From: GCA-1730015 sp964583825
Lineage (GTDB): Bacteria > Pseudomonadota > Gammaproteobacteria > Granulosicoccales > Granulosicoccaceae
NCBI GenBank assembly: GCA_964583825.1
Contig: CAZOXM010000145.1
Span: 1 to 9,294, forward strand
DNA length: 9,294 bases
Direction of reading: 5' to 3'
Below, one piece after another: positions 1 through 7,141 of the stretch. The position numbers and the translations under genes were made by a program. The notes beneath the pieces are model-generated. The model did no database searches. It saw only the letters and a program-made list of their open reading frames with translations, and was not told the DNA's origin. Numbering within the stretch: position 1 is the first letter of the stretch; each line of letters begins with the position of its first letter.

Positions 1-1066
1 TGCCGAGACGATCGCCCAGCATCTGCCGCGCTTCGACCGAGCCGGTACCGTGAATCGAAAAGAACACGGGAATGTCGGGCTGCAGATCCTGCCACGCATT
101 GATCACCCCTTCCGTCATCACGTCCGTTCTGGCAAACGCACCGCAGAAATTGACCACCAGGCTTTTTATCTTTTCATTGTCGATCATGAGTTTCAGCGCT
201 TCAGTCGCCTTGGTGTAAGCCTCACCGCCGATTTCAAGAAAGTTGGCCGGACTCCCGCCGTAATGCGTGATCACATCCATGGTGGTCATGGTCAGACCGG
301 CACCGTTGGCCAGCACCCCGATAGAGCCGTCAAGATCAATGTATTTTAAATCGAGTTGCTGAGCCGCCAGCTCGCGACCCGTCAGTTTCTCAGGCGTGCC
401 CGATTGAGAAAGCGCCTGTTGTCGCTTAATGGCGGAATCGTCGAGCGTGAACTTGCAATCGAGTGCCAGTAGCGAGTTGTCGTCGAGTACAGCCAGCGGG
501 TTAATCTCCAGCAGCTCGGCATCGTTGTCTGCATAGGCCTGATAAAGTTTGACCAGCAGATCGGCCAAATCATCGTGCTGAGATGCATCGGTCAGTGGTG
601 CGACCAGCGCTTTGGCATCCGCCGAACTCAGGCCCTGTCGCACATCGATCGATATCTGCCGGAGCTTGTCCGGCTGTGACTGTGCGATCTCCTCTATGTC
701 CATGCCCCCCTGATCAGAGAACATCAGCAGTGGCCCTTTGGAGGCGGCATCGTTAAGGATGGCCGCATAGTATTCGCTGGCAATGGGTGCACACTGCTCC
801 ACCAGGAGTTTTTCAACGGTGTAGCCGCCTATTTCCATTCCCAGTATTTTTTCTGCTGCCGCCTTTGCTTCAGCCGCACTGGTGGCGCGGACGATACCGC
901 CTGCTTTGCCGCGCTTTCCGGTCGGCACCTGTGCCTTGACCATTACATCACCCAGCTTTTCCGCAGCACTGGCGGCTTCCGCGGCATTCACCGCCATAGC
1001 AGAACCCGGCACTGGAATACCGGCTTTGGCCAGCAATGGCTTGGCCGCAAACTCTTCAAAGTTCAT
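1..1066 (-). CDS. ADP-forming acyl-CoA ligase (succinyl-CoA synthetase-like) beta subunit, 3' end outside window
   Basis: This is the first 355 codons of a SucC-like beta subunit. The reading frame is open to the left edge, and the family is usually about 385-390 aa, so only the tail is missing. The N-terminus MNFEEFAAKPLLAKAGIPVPG matches the usual family start, although the ribosome binding site is weak. An ATP-grasp region with KAQVPTGKRGKAGG near residue 45 is followed by LLEINPLAVLDD and LALDCKF (metal and nucleotide binding), then the CoA-ligase domain with LANGAGLTMTTMDV and PANFLEIGGEA. It is clearly divergent from the TCA-cycle enzyme, for example SDQGGMDIEEI where SucC has a different loop. 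It follows the acylating aldehyde dehydrogenase by 129 bases, so I infer that it converts that enzyme's acyl-CoA to the free acid with ATP synthesis, or the reverse. An alpha subunit gene should follow just outside the window. Housekeeping sucC and malate-CoA ligase are alternatives. Confidence 0.85.
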   Translation of the reverse strand, partial: MNFEEFAAKPLLAKAGIPVPGSAMAVNAAEAASAAEKLGDVMVKAQVPTGKRGKAGGIVRATSAAEAKAAAEKILGMEIGGYTVEKLLVEQCAPIASEYYAAILNDAASKGPLLMFSDQGGMDIEEIAQSQPDKLRQISIDVRQGLSSADAKALVAPLTDASQHDDLADLLVKLYQAYADNDAELLEINPLAVLDDNSLLALDCKFTLDDSAIKRQQALSQSGTPEKLTGRELAAQQLDLKYIDLDGSIGVLANGAGLTMTTMDVITHYGGSPANFLEIGGEAYTKATEALKLMIDNEKIKSLVVNFCGAFARTDVMTEGVINAWQDLQPDIPVFFSIHGTGSVEARQMLGDRLG

Positions 1067-1117
1067 TGTTCATTGACCCGATAGTTTCATCATGCAAGAT
1101 GGACGATGTCCGGCGCG

Positions 1118-1158
1118 CTGCTGCACACCTGTTCGTGGACAGAGAGGTGTGCAGGCAG
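1118..1158 (-). promoter_or_regulatory. Hairpin between the dehydrogenase and ligase genes
   Basis: CTGCACACCT (1121-1130) and AGGTGTGCAG (1145-1154) are perfect 10-base inverted repeats around a 14-base loop. The stem can be extended by three pairs past a one-base bulge. No U-run follows it in the minus-strand transcript, so it does not look like an intrinsic terminator. It could be an mRNA-processing or stabilising stem that sets different levels of the two proteins, or a protein-binding site. Confidence 0.45.
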
Positions 1159-1195
1159 ACCCACCCTGTCGCAGTCAAATTCGCCGACAGGTGAT

Positions 1196-2602
1196 CTACC
1201 TGCCGTATTTTTCCCAGTGACTGCCAAACAGTGCGTCTTCAGACGGTTTGTCTTCGGGAATTTCCGTCGACAAATGGGTGATATTTATAAAGTGGCGATA
1301 GTTCAGGTTTTCACTGATGCTGTTACCCGCCCAGGTACCGCAACCCATGCTGAGCGTGAACTCAAACCCGTTGGTGAAGCTGCCGCCATTGCCGAAGGTA
1401 TGCGCCTGATTAACCAGCACACGCACGACATTGAGTTCCTCCGCCAGGGTGCGTGCCTCATCGTTATTGTTGGTGTGAATACCAACCGAATGCCCCATGC
1501 CCGCAAACTCCAGCAGAGACTGCAACCGCGCCCTGGCATCCGCGAAGTCTGACGCCTTGTATACAGTGAGTACCAGTGACAGCTTTTCATTCGACAGCGG
1601 ATAGTCACTGCCGACACCGGTCTCTTCAACCATAAAAAATTTTGCCTGTCGAGCCTCTTCAGATAACCCGACCACCTCGGCAAACACAGTGGCGTCCTTG
1701 GCGATGACATGGCGATTCAGCTTGCCGTCAATCCACAACGTATCGATGACTTTCTGTCGTTCTTCCGCATTACATAAGTAACCGCCGGCACGCTGTAGTG
1801 CCGCAATGGCATCGTCATAGACCGCATCGACAATGGTCACCGAGTTTTCAGAAGAACAACTGGTGGAATTGTCGAAAATTTTGGAGGCGCAGATTTTTGT
1901 TGCCGCGGCGTCGAGATCAGCGCTCTCGGCAATCATCACTGCGACATTGCCTGCACCGACACCGATCGCCGGCGTACCGCTTGAATAGGCCCGTTTCACG
2001 TTGTTCTGCGAACCGGTCACCACCACCAGATCGCAGTGCTCCATCAGCGCCTGTGTCATCTCCTTATTGACTGGCGGGGGCAGCATTTGCACCAGATCTT
2101 CAGGCAGGCCGATCAGCGCCAGCTGGGCGCGCATGTAGTCGACGGTTTTCTGTGTGGTGTGAAAGCCTGCCGGAGAAGCAGCAATAATGACTGCGTTGCG
2201 CCCCTTGACCGCCATCATGGCTTTATTGACCGGGGTCGCCGCCGGGTTGGTCGACGGTGTGACGGCACCGACCACACCGACAGGCTTGGCGTACTTGACC
2301 ATACCACGCGCTTCGTCACGCTCAATCACACCGACCGTTTTGGCGCGTATCAAGTCGCGCAGCGTGCCGAAGGTTTTGCGCGTGTTTTTGGTGATTTTGC
2401 TCTCGACGTTCCCCATGCCGGTATCCTGCACCGCGAGTTCGGCCAGTTCCTTCGCGCGACCGGGCTCATAGACGGCCCAGGCCAGTGCCGTGACGGCTTC
2501 GTCAACCCGTGCCTGTGAAGCGTCGGAAAGCGATTGCATCGCCACTCTTCCGCGCTGAACGATCGAAGCGACAACAGCCTGTGGATCAGCATCAGCTGAC
2601 AT
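1196..2602 (-). CDS. sauS: CoA-acylating aldehyde dehydrogenase, sulfoacetaldehyde dehydrogenase (SauS) type
   Basis: This 468-aa cytoplasmic enzyme belongs to the acylating aldehyde dehydrogenase branch (aldehyde + CoA + NAD(P)+ to acyl-CoA + NAD(P)H). The sequence shows PVGVVGAVTPSTNPAATP at about 107-124 (cofactor and substrate region), the GVGAGNV motif at 214-220, and the likely catalytic Cys249 in FDNSTSCSSENS. The C-terminal GSFTNGFEFTLSMGCGTWAGNS block is shared with SauS and with clostridial SucD (succinate semialdehyde dehydrogenase). Length and the C-terminal SENLNYRHFINITHLS stretch fit SauS best as I remember it. The ATG at 2602 has AGGG about eight bases upstream. The gene lies between a PLP enzyme and an ADP-forming acyl-CoA ligase subunit, a pairing known from sulfoacetaldehyde oxidation to sulfoacetate (SqwD with SqwKL). 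The substrate is inferred; succinate or malonate semialdehyde cannot be excluded. Confidence 0.82.
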   Translation of the reverse strand: MSADADPQAVVASIVQRGRVAMQSLSDASQARVDEAVTALAWAVYEPGRAKELAELAVQDTGMGNVESKITKNTRKTFGTLRDLIRAKTVGVIERDEARGMVKYAKPVGVVGAVTPSTNPAATPVNKAMMAVKGRNAVIIAASPAGFHTTQKTVDYMRAQLALIGLPEDLVQMLPPPVNKEMTQALMEHCDLVVVTGSQNNVKRAYSSGTPAIGVGAGNVAVMIAESADLDAAATKICASKIFDNSTSCSSENSVTIVDAVYDDAIAALQRAGGYLCNAEERQKVIDTLWIDGKLNRHVIAKDATVFAEVVGLSEEARQAKFFMVEETGVGSDYPLSNEKLSLVLTVYKASDFADARARLQSLLEFAGMGHSVGIHTNNNDEARTLAEELNVVRVLVNQAHTFGNGGSFTNGFEFTLSMGCGTWAGNSISENLNYRHFINITHLSTEIPEDKPSEDALFGSHWEKYGR

Positions 2603-2628
2603 GATTTCTACCCTGCAAATTTAACCGT

Positions 2629-2715
2629 TTAAGCATACCTATCCGGCGCGTTGTCGGCAATGAAGTCGGTCCACATCTGTCTCGGTTTGATAAGCTCGGC
2701 GACGCAGGGCAGTCC
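2629..2715 (-). other. 28-codon in-frame continuation after the aminotransferase TAG stop
   Basis: Immediately after the TAG at 2718-2716, the same frame stays open for 28 codons and ends in TAA at 2631-2629. It would encode GLPCVAELIKPRQ followed by MWTDFIADNAPDRYA. Its third codon positions are GC-rich, like the real genes here. It is either the remains of a longer C-terminus lost to a stop mutation, a readthrough extension, or chance. It fills most of the 113-base gap before the dehydrogenase gene; the rest holds that gene's ribosome binding site. Confidence 0.3.
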
Positions 2716-3897
2716 CTACAATACCTGTTGCAGCGTCTGTGAGAAGTAGTCGATTTCCTGTTCCGTATTAAAGTAGTGCACCGAGGCCCGGACCACACTG
2801 CTGAGCCCGCGCTTTTCGAATGACACCAGATTGCCTGAACCGTCCGACACCGACACATTGATACCGTGCCCGCTGAGCGCCTGCATCACTTCGGAGGCAG
2901 TTTTCTGCGCCGCCGTGAACGTCACGATCCCGCCAAGCGCCAGTCCGCGATCAGTCACCACCACGCCGTCAATACCGGCAAGTTGCTGGCGCAGCATTTT
3001 GGCCAGCGCGCAAATCCTTCTCTGAATCGCGGGCATGCCGAAAGAGGCGGCATAGTCGACCGCAACACCGAGTGCGGCCTTGCCGGCAAAGTACTGCTCC
3101 CAGTTTTCAAACCTGCCCGCATCATTGCGCACCACGTATTCCGTGGGGGAAGTCAGCGTTGCCGCGTGCTGATCGAGAAACGGCGGATCAAGCTTTTCGA
3201 TGAGTGATTGTTTGACATACAGAAAACCGGTTCCCCGCGGGCCACGCAAGTATTTGCGCCCTGTGCCACAGAGCATGTCACACCCGAGTTTTTCAACATC
3301 GAGCGCGACCTGCCCGACCCCCTGACAACTGTCCAGTAAAAACGGAATGCCCGCCTCTCTCGCCACCTTGCCCACAGCGGCCGCCGGATTAATCAGACCA
3401 CCGCCGGTCGGAATGTGGGTCATGGAGATGAGTCTGACCCGATCGTCTATCTGATTTCTGAGCGCCTGAATGTCTATTTGTCCGTGATCGTCACTGTCGA
3501 TAAACGTCAGCGATATTCCACATCGTTTCACCTGATGGTTGTAGGCGATGACATTGCTGCCGTACTCCTCAATGGTTGTCAGCACCCGATCCCCGGGTTT
3601 AAACGGAATACTGTAGAACGCCATATCCCACGCACGTGTGGCGTTTTCAACGAATGCAATCTCGCTTTCGCGACATTGCAAAAGCCCCGCGACAGCCCGA
3701 TAGAAAGACTGAAGCTGTTCCTCGTTACGCGCTGCTGTCTCATAGCCGCCGCTCATCTCTTCCTGATGCAGATACTCCCTGAGCGTATCTGCCACGGGTG
3801 CCGGCATCAGCGACGCACCGGCATTGTTAAAGTGCACCACTTGCTCACAACCTCGAGTCTCCTTGCGGGCGCGGTCAATGTCGAAGTCATCAGTCAT
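2716..3897 (-). CDS. Class V aminotransferase-fold PLP enzyme (isopenicillin-N epimerase/cysteine desulfurase-like)
   Basis: From the ATG at 3897 this encodes 393 aa, the normal length for the family. Visible class V features are VVHFNNAGASLMP near residue 20, LLDSCQGVGQ with Asp189 (pyridine-nitrogen partner) and Gln192, and the PLP-lysine segment GTGRKYLRGPRGTGFLY with Lys215. The GRKxLRGPRGTGFL form is typical of the subgroup that includes epimerases, C-S lyases such as EgtE, and relatives, not of housekeeping IscS, which has a catalytic Cys loop not seen here. The exact reaction cannot be read. Placed first before an acylating aldehyde dehydrogenase, it might release the aldehyde or its precursor by transamination or lyase chemistry; this is inference. 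A GTG start at 3948 is possible, but it would place the divergent operator-like repeats inside the gene, so the ATG is preferred. Confidence 0.8.
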   Translation of the reverse strand: MTDDFDIDRARKETRGCEQVVHFNNAGASLMPAPVADTLREYLHQEEMSGGYETAARNEEQLQSFYRAVAGLLQCRESEIAFVENATRAWDMAFYSIPFKPGDRVLTTIEEYGSNVIAYNHQVKRCGISLTFIDSDDHGQIDIQALRNQIDDRVRLISMTHIPTGGGLINPAAAVGKVAREAGIPFLLDSCQGVGQVALDVEKLGCDMLCGTGRKYLRGPRGTGFLYVKQSLIEKLDPPFLDQHAATLTSPTEYVVRNDAGRFENWEQYFAGKAALGVAVDYAASFGMPAIQRRICALAKMLRQQLAGIDGVVVTDRGLALGGIVTFTAAQKTASEVMQALSGHGINVSVSDGSGNLVSFEKRGLSSVVRASVHYFNTEQEIDYFSQTLQQVL

Positions 3898-3938
3898 TGC
3901 TGTCTCAGGGTTCCACGGGATAAAACAAACCTTGCGCA

Positions 3939-3970
3939 GCGTAATCACGCTACGCGATAAGGTGTTACGC
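3939..3970. promoter_or_regulatory. Operator-like inverted repeats in a divergent promoter region
   Basis: Between the PLP-enzyme gene (minus) and the substrate-binding-protein gene (plus), GCGTA at 3939-3943 is followed by TACGC at 3951-3955 and again at 3966-3970. The outer pair GCGTAATCAC and GTGTTACGC is a nearly perfect inverted repeat with one extra base. Position and symmetry suggest a shared regulator site that controls both transcripts. No regulator gene is in the window, and I could not place -10/-35 boxes convincingly. Confidence 0.4.
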
Positions 3971-4000
3971 TACCATGGTTTGATCCGCCGGAGTAAACCC

Positions 4001-4726
4001 ATGTCTCCCTCACTGACTCAAAAGCTCGCGCCCACCGGCGTTTTGCGTGTCGGACTTAATATGTCGAACTTCTTGCTGGTTACCGGCAAAACAGACAGCG
4101 GCGAACCCGATGGCGTCTCACCGGATCTGGGCCGTGCGATCGCGCATGATCTCGGCATAGAGGCGGTGATGGTGCCGTTTAAGGGTCCGGGCGATGTCGC
4201 GGATGCCGTTGGCGATAACGCGTGGGACATTGGCAATATTGCTGCCGAACCGGAGCGTGCCAGGACGATGACCTTTACCAGCGCCTATTGTGAAATTCAG
4301 GCGACGTACCTGCTGCCACCGGATTCACCACACAGCAGTGTGGCCGAGGTTGACACACCCGGACAGCGTATCGCAGTAAAGAAACGCGCAGCCTACGATC
4401 TCTGGCTGACGGATAACCTGCAACATGCAACACTGCACCGGGCAGAGTCAATCGATGGTTCCTTTGAGCTGTTCGCTGCAGAAAAGCTCGACGCGCTGGC
4501 CGGATTACGCCCCGCACTTATACAGCAACAGAAGAACATGCCGGGCTCCACCCTACTCGACGAGAGTTTCACTGCAGTACAACAATCGGTTGGCTGCCGA
4601 CCCGGCGACCCTGAAGTCGCCGCATACCTTGAGCGCTTTGTTCAAAAAGCTGTCTCGACCGGCCTTGTTCAATCACTGATCGACAAACACGGGGTTACCG
4701 GCCGGCTGGCAGTTGCCATACCATAG
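4001..4726 (+). CDS. Substrate-binding protein, family 3 (amino-acid type) fold, without signal peptide
   Basis: This is a 241-aa protein with the SBP_bac_3 pattern: GVLRVGLNMSNFLLV at about 12-26, EPDGVSPDLGRAIAHDLGI at about 34-52, WDIGNIAAEPERARTMTFTSAY at about 74-95, then a second lobe with PGQRIAVKKRAAYDLWL and a C-terminal helix VQSLIDKHGV. The start at 4001 is supported by GGAG at 3990-3993, seven bases upstream; the open frame extends further 5' but into the divergent promoter. No hydrophobic leader or lipobox precedes the domain, which is unusual for a periplasmic binding protein. No permease or ATPase gene is adjacent. It may therefore be a cytoplasmic ligand binder or enzyme-like relative, or it may use a non-classical route. 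Transcription is divergent from the PLP-enzyme operon, and it ends 25 bases from the convergent 73-aa gene. Confidence 0.78.
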   Translation: MSPSLTQKLAPTGVLRVGLNMSNFLLVTGKTDSGEPDGVSPDLGRAIAHDLGIEAVMVPFKGPGDVADAVGDNAWDIGNIAAEPERARTMTFTSAYCEIQATYLLPPDSPHSSVAEVDTPGQRIAVKKRAAYDLWLTDNLQHATLHRAESIDGSFELFAAEKLDALAGLRPALIQQQKNMPGSTLLDESFTAVQQSVGCRPGDPEVAAYLERFVQKAVSTGLVQSLIDKHGVTGRLAVAIP

Positions 4727-4751
4727 AACAACCACGAACTTCCCGATCAAC

Positions 4752-4973
4752 TCAATAGGATGATTTCGGCGCGATGTCTTCGTGTATGTCATCGTAGACT
4801 TCATCAGGGTCCACATCATTGTGCAACAGCACTTCCCGGACAGTTTCAATATGCGAGATCACCAGATCGCACCGATCACCATATTCAAAACTGTTTACAT
4901 CGACCACTTTGGGCATATAGGAAAACGCAATTTTAAGCGCATGCAGCGCATCGTCGTCCAGTTTGTCGGTCAT
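4752..4973 (-). CDS. Small acidic hypothetical protein, 73 aa
   Basis: I do not recognise this protein. From the ATG at 4973 it starts MTDKLDDDALHALKIAFSYMP and is rich in Asp and Glu, especially DPDEVYDDIHEDIAP near the C-terminus. It has one Cys and no signal peptide or membrane segment, and looks like a small helical cytoplasmic protein. The start is chosen for an AGGAG about 11 bases upstream; a GTG eight codons earlier (4997) has no such site. It lies 41 bases after the 102-aa gene and is probably the last gene of that run. Confidence 0.6.
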   Translation of the reverse strand: MTDKLDDDALHALKIAFSYMPKVVDVNSFEYGDRCDLVISHIETVREVLLHNDVDPDEVYDDIHEDIAPKSSY

Positions 4974-5014
4974 TGTTACTTGCACTCCTGCGCTCACGTC
5001 TTGAATCGTGCAGA

Positions 5015-5323
5015 TTACTCGATCCCGCGGACCATCGCGACTGCCTCTGCAATACCGGAGGCGCCCAGTTTACTGACACAGCAGTGGCCGCACAGCGACG
5101 CGTGCTGACGCACGAGTATAATCACTTCATCGAGTGTCAGCTGCACCTCAGGGCCGGTCGGCTCATCTGCAACGATGGTAAAAAGCGCACCACGCGAGTC
5201 GATCAGTCTATCGCCCGACTGCACCTCGGACGATGTTTTCAGCGCGTGCCAACGGGCCACCGACGGCACGTACATCAGTTCGTCTGAACCCGGAGACTGC
5301 AGCAGTGCGGGCCATTCAACCAT
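5015..5323 (-). CDS. 102-aa protein, DUF4144-like
   Basis: The start MVEWPALLQSPGSDELMYVPS and the length resemble what I remember of DUF4144, a roughly 100-aa family of Vibrio and related gammaproteobacteria with unknown function; I could not check this. A cluster C78-x-H80-C81-C82 (SLCGHCCVSKL) could bind a metal or form disulfides. There is no signal peptide. Its ATG overlaps the TGA of the upstream lipoprotein gene by one base (TGATG at 5325-5321), a layout that normally gives coupled translation, so the two are surely one transcript. No function is assigned. Confidence 0.65.
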   Translation of the reverse strand: MVEWPALLQSPGSDELMYVPSVARWHALKTSSEVQSGDRLIDSRGALFTIVADEPTGPEVQLTLDEVIILVRQHASLCGHCCVSKLGASGIAEAVAMVRGIE

Positions 5324-6108
5324 CAGAGTTTTTCAATAACAAACTGGCCTACAACCGGTAGTCCCTGCTGAAAGGGTGAGTCTTCCGGCTGACTGGTTAA
5401 CAGAGCGATCGGCTCATCACTGTCAATATCGCCTGACGTGTATCGAAGCCCGCCGTCGGTGCCGGCGTCATACACCGCGAGCTCAACCGTGCGACTATTG
5501 ATGAAATCGCCGTTTTCAAGCAGGGAATAGTTGTGAATACCGACAAACCAGTCGGGGCTCGGCGCGACCATCGTGACCAGCGTGATTTCCGGATAAGTCT
5601 GCGATACTGTAAATTCCACGCTCACTGAGCCGGGCGAGGTGGAGATACCACCACCGGATATGGCACTGCCGGCATAGCCGTTGGCAATTGCGGTGTCCAC
5701 CTCAGACAAGAGTATTGCCTTATCGCCTGTTTCCGCCATCAGCTCAATGCCATCAGTGGCCAGTTGCCCTGTATTCCAAAACTGTACCTGTTCATTGTGC
5801 ACGGCACCGACCAGTCCGGAGAAATGGGGATCAGACGGAAAATCCAGCGGATGAGTCGCTTCACTCCAGCTCGCATTAAAGGTAACGCGGTAAGTCGCTG
5901 TCAGCGCCGATGATGGACTGCCAGAGTCGCCTCCACCTTCGCCACTACCCTCACCTTCACCAGTGCCTTCGCCGTCACCGCTGCCTTCACCTTCTGCCAT
6001 GTTTTCACTGGCCTGATCATTATCATCCGTCGCACTGATAATGCCCGTATCTGAACCCGAACAAGCCACCAGCGATATCGCTGCAATACAAACCAAACTT
6101 TTTTTCAT
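5323..6108 (-). CDS. Lipoprotein with Spondin_N-like domain
   Basis: This encodes 261 aa from the ATG at 6108. The N-terminus MKKSLVCIAAISLVAC is a signal peptide with lipobox LVAC (Cys16). The next residues are Ser-Gly with no Asp at +2, so outer-membrane anchoring is expected. Residues about 38-63 form a Glu/Gly/Ser linker. From about 72, TYRVTFNASWSEATHP, HFSGLVGAVHN, WNTGQLATDGIELMAETG and LVTMVAPSPDWFVG are hallmarks of the Spondin_N domain, known from animal extracellular-matrix F-spondin and from many secreted bacterial proteins. It probably acts at the cell surface; a ligand is unknown. An ATG four codons upstream (6120) lacks a ribosome binding site, whereas GGAAAG lies just before 6108. 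It begins 33 bases after the kinase stop. Confidence 0.82.
   Translation of the reverse strand: MKKSLVCIAAISLVACSGSDTGIISATDDNDQASENMAEGEGSGDGEGTGEGEGSGEGGGDSGSPSSALTATYRVTFNASWSEATHPLDFPSDPHFSGLVGAVHNEQVQFWNTGQLATDGIELMAETGDKAILLSEVDTAIANGYAGSAISGGGISTSPGSVSVEFTVSQTYPEITLVTMVAPSPDWFVGIHNYSLLENGDFINSRTVELAVYDAGTDGGLRYTSGDIDSDEPIALLTSQPEDSPFQQGLPVVGQFVIEKL
5931..5995. repeat. Imperfect short repeats encoding the Gly/Glu linker
   Basis: Six- to twelve-base imperfect repeats on the theme CCTTCACC/CCTTCGCC encode the EGEGSGDG-type linker between lipobox and domain. Such tracts can change length by slippage without breaking the frame. Confidence 0.6.
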
Positions 6109-6141
6109 AAAACTTTCCATCGCGTCTGATTTAATCGAAAT

Positions 6142-7140
6142 CTATAGTTGTGGCTGGATTACTTCACAGCCGATTTGTCGCATGGCAGTTTGCAATGCCT
6201 CTAATTGCTCCACATCGCCGAACGTGCCGACAATAGCACCACCGGATCCAGCGTACTTTGCACTGACTCCGACGGTTCTCGCCGTTTCGATCATTTCCAC
6301 ATGCTTCGGATTCAGCACACAAAAAGATTGCCGGCAATCAAAATTCGCATCCAACAACTTCGCCAACTCCTTGTGATTATGGTCTCGCAGGCTGTCCAGT
6401 GCCCTGTCCGTCAGGTCGACAAAGCGACGCATCGCGTCTATGACCTGCAAGTCTCCCGCATCGAATCGCGCGCGAAGATCATTGTGAAACACTTCCGTCG
6501 GTTCACTCGACGCAGGCCGCCAGGCAACATAGACCGGTGGCAGGCATGACAACTCAAGCGGTGTATAAGTCCCGCAGTCATAGCCATGCAGATTGTCCAT
6601 CTGACTAAAATCCATCGCGACCAAACCTTCGTACACCTGCACCACCCGATCCTGCAGTCCGCCACCGATGCCCAGCTCTTCACTTTCCACCGCCAACGCC
6701 AGAGAAGGCTGGATGCGCTGATCGATCTCTACCCCATAGTGCGCCATTAAACATCGAAGCGTCGCAATAATAATCGCACTGGATCCTGCCATGCCCACCT
6801 GCTGTGGAATGTTTGACTCATAAGCCAGTGAAAAGTTGCGGCTGGCATCGAGCGCGATATCTGCACTGGCGCAGTAGTCTATAAATCGCTTTACCGTTGC
6901 TTTTACCAGTCGAATGCCACCGTAGTATCCATGTCGAGATACATTGTCGCGCAAGGCATGCAGGTCAGTGTAGTGATTCTGATCGGAAGGGCCGGCCACA
7001 AAGTCGATTCGATCAGACTCGGTCAGGGTAACTTCCGCACAGAAGTTCTTCACGGTAAAGGCAATGGTCTTACCCCGGTAACCGTCTGACGGGTTGCCAA
7101 CCAGACCGGCTCTGGCATAAGTCTTTCGCTTGATGGTCAT
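6142..7140 (-). CDS. GHMP-family sugar kinase, glucuronokinase-like
   Basis: This 332-aa kinase matches plant glucuronokinase along its length as I recall that protein: KTYARAGLVGNPSDGYRGKTIAFTVKNF at the N-terminus, GYYGGIRLVKA at 71-81, SLAYESNIPQQVGMAGSSAI at 104-123 (the GHMP ATP-binding motif is GMAGSSAI), ELGIGGGLQDRVVQVYEGLVAMDFS at 155-179 with Asp164 in GLQDR, and the C-terminal motif KYAGSGGAIVG near 295-305. The plant enzyme phosphorylates D-glucuronate at C1. With the nucleotidyltransferase next door it would give UDP-glucuronate. The ATG at 7140 is chosen by homology; a TTG at 7158 is less likely. The 5' leader is the MITE-like element, and no clear Shine-Dalgarno remains. Another sugar acid or sugar as substrate is possible. 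Confidence 0.85.
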   Translation of the reverse strand: MTIKRKTYARAGLVGNPSDGYRGKTIAFTVKNFCAEVTLTESDRIDFVAGPSDQNHYTDLHALRDNVSRHGYYGGIRLVKATVKRFIDYCASADIALDASRNFSLAYESNIPQQVGMAGSSAIIIATLRCLMAHYGVEIDQRIQPSLALAVESEELGIGGGLQDRVVQVYEGLVAMDFSQMDNLHGYDCGTYTPLELSCLPPVYVAWRPASSEPTEVFHNDLRARFDAGDLQVIDAMRRFVDLTDRALDSLRDHNHKELAKLLDANFDCRQSFCVLNPKHVEMIETARTVGVSAKYAGSGGAIVGTFGDVEQLEALQTAMRQIGCEVIQPQL

Positions 7141-7141
7141 T

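Noticed and set aside
50..349. Open frame of 99 codons on the plus strand
   Set aside because: It is antisense to the SucC-like gene, which has clear homology across this part.
1190..1204. Short palindrome CAGGT-GATCT-ACCTG at the end of the dehydrogenase gene
   Set aside because: The arms are only five bases and it overlaps coding sequence, so chance is likely.
1106..1552. Open frame of 148 codons on the plus strand
   Set aside because: It lies opposite the aldehyde dehydrogenase gene, has no family features, and is explained as an antisense shadow.
2036..2518. Open frame of 160 codons on the plus strand
   Set aside because: It is antisense to the dehydrogenase, with an Arg/His-rich composition typical of shadows.
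2592..2858. Minus-strand 88-codon frame bridging the PLP enzyme and dehydrogenase genes
   Set aside because: It overlaps the real C-terminus of the PLP enzyme in another frame, and its composition is not protein-like.
3898..3948. GTG start giving a 410-aa PLP enzyme
   Set aside because: The extra 17 residues do not look like the family N-terminus and would cover the promoter repeats.
3415..3960. Open frame of 181 codons on the plus strand
   Set aside because: It is antisense to the PLP enzyme, whose protein has clear family motifs.
3824..4000. Upstream extension of the substrate-binding protein
   Set aside because: It would overlap the divergent PLP gene; GGAG before 4001 supports the shorter form, and the extension is not a signal peptide.
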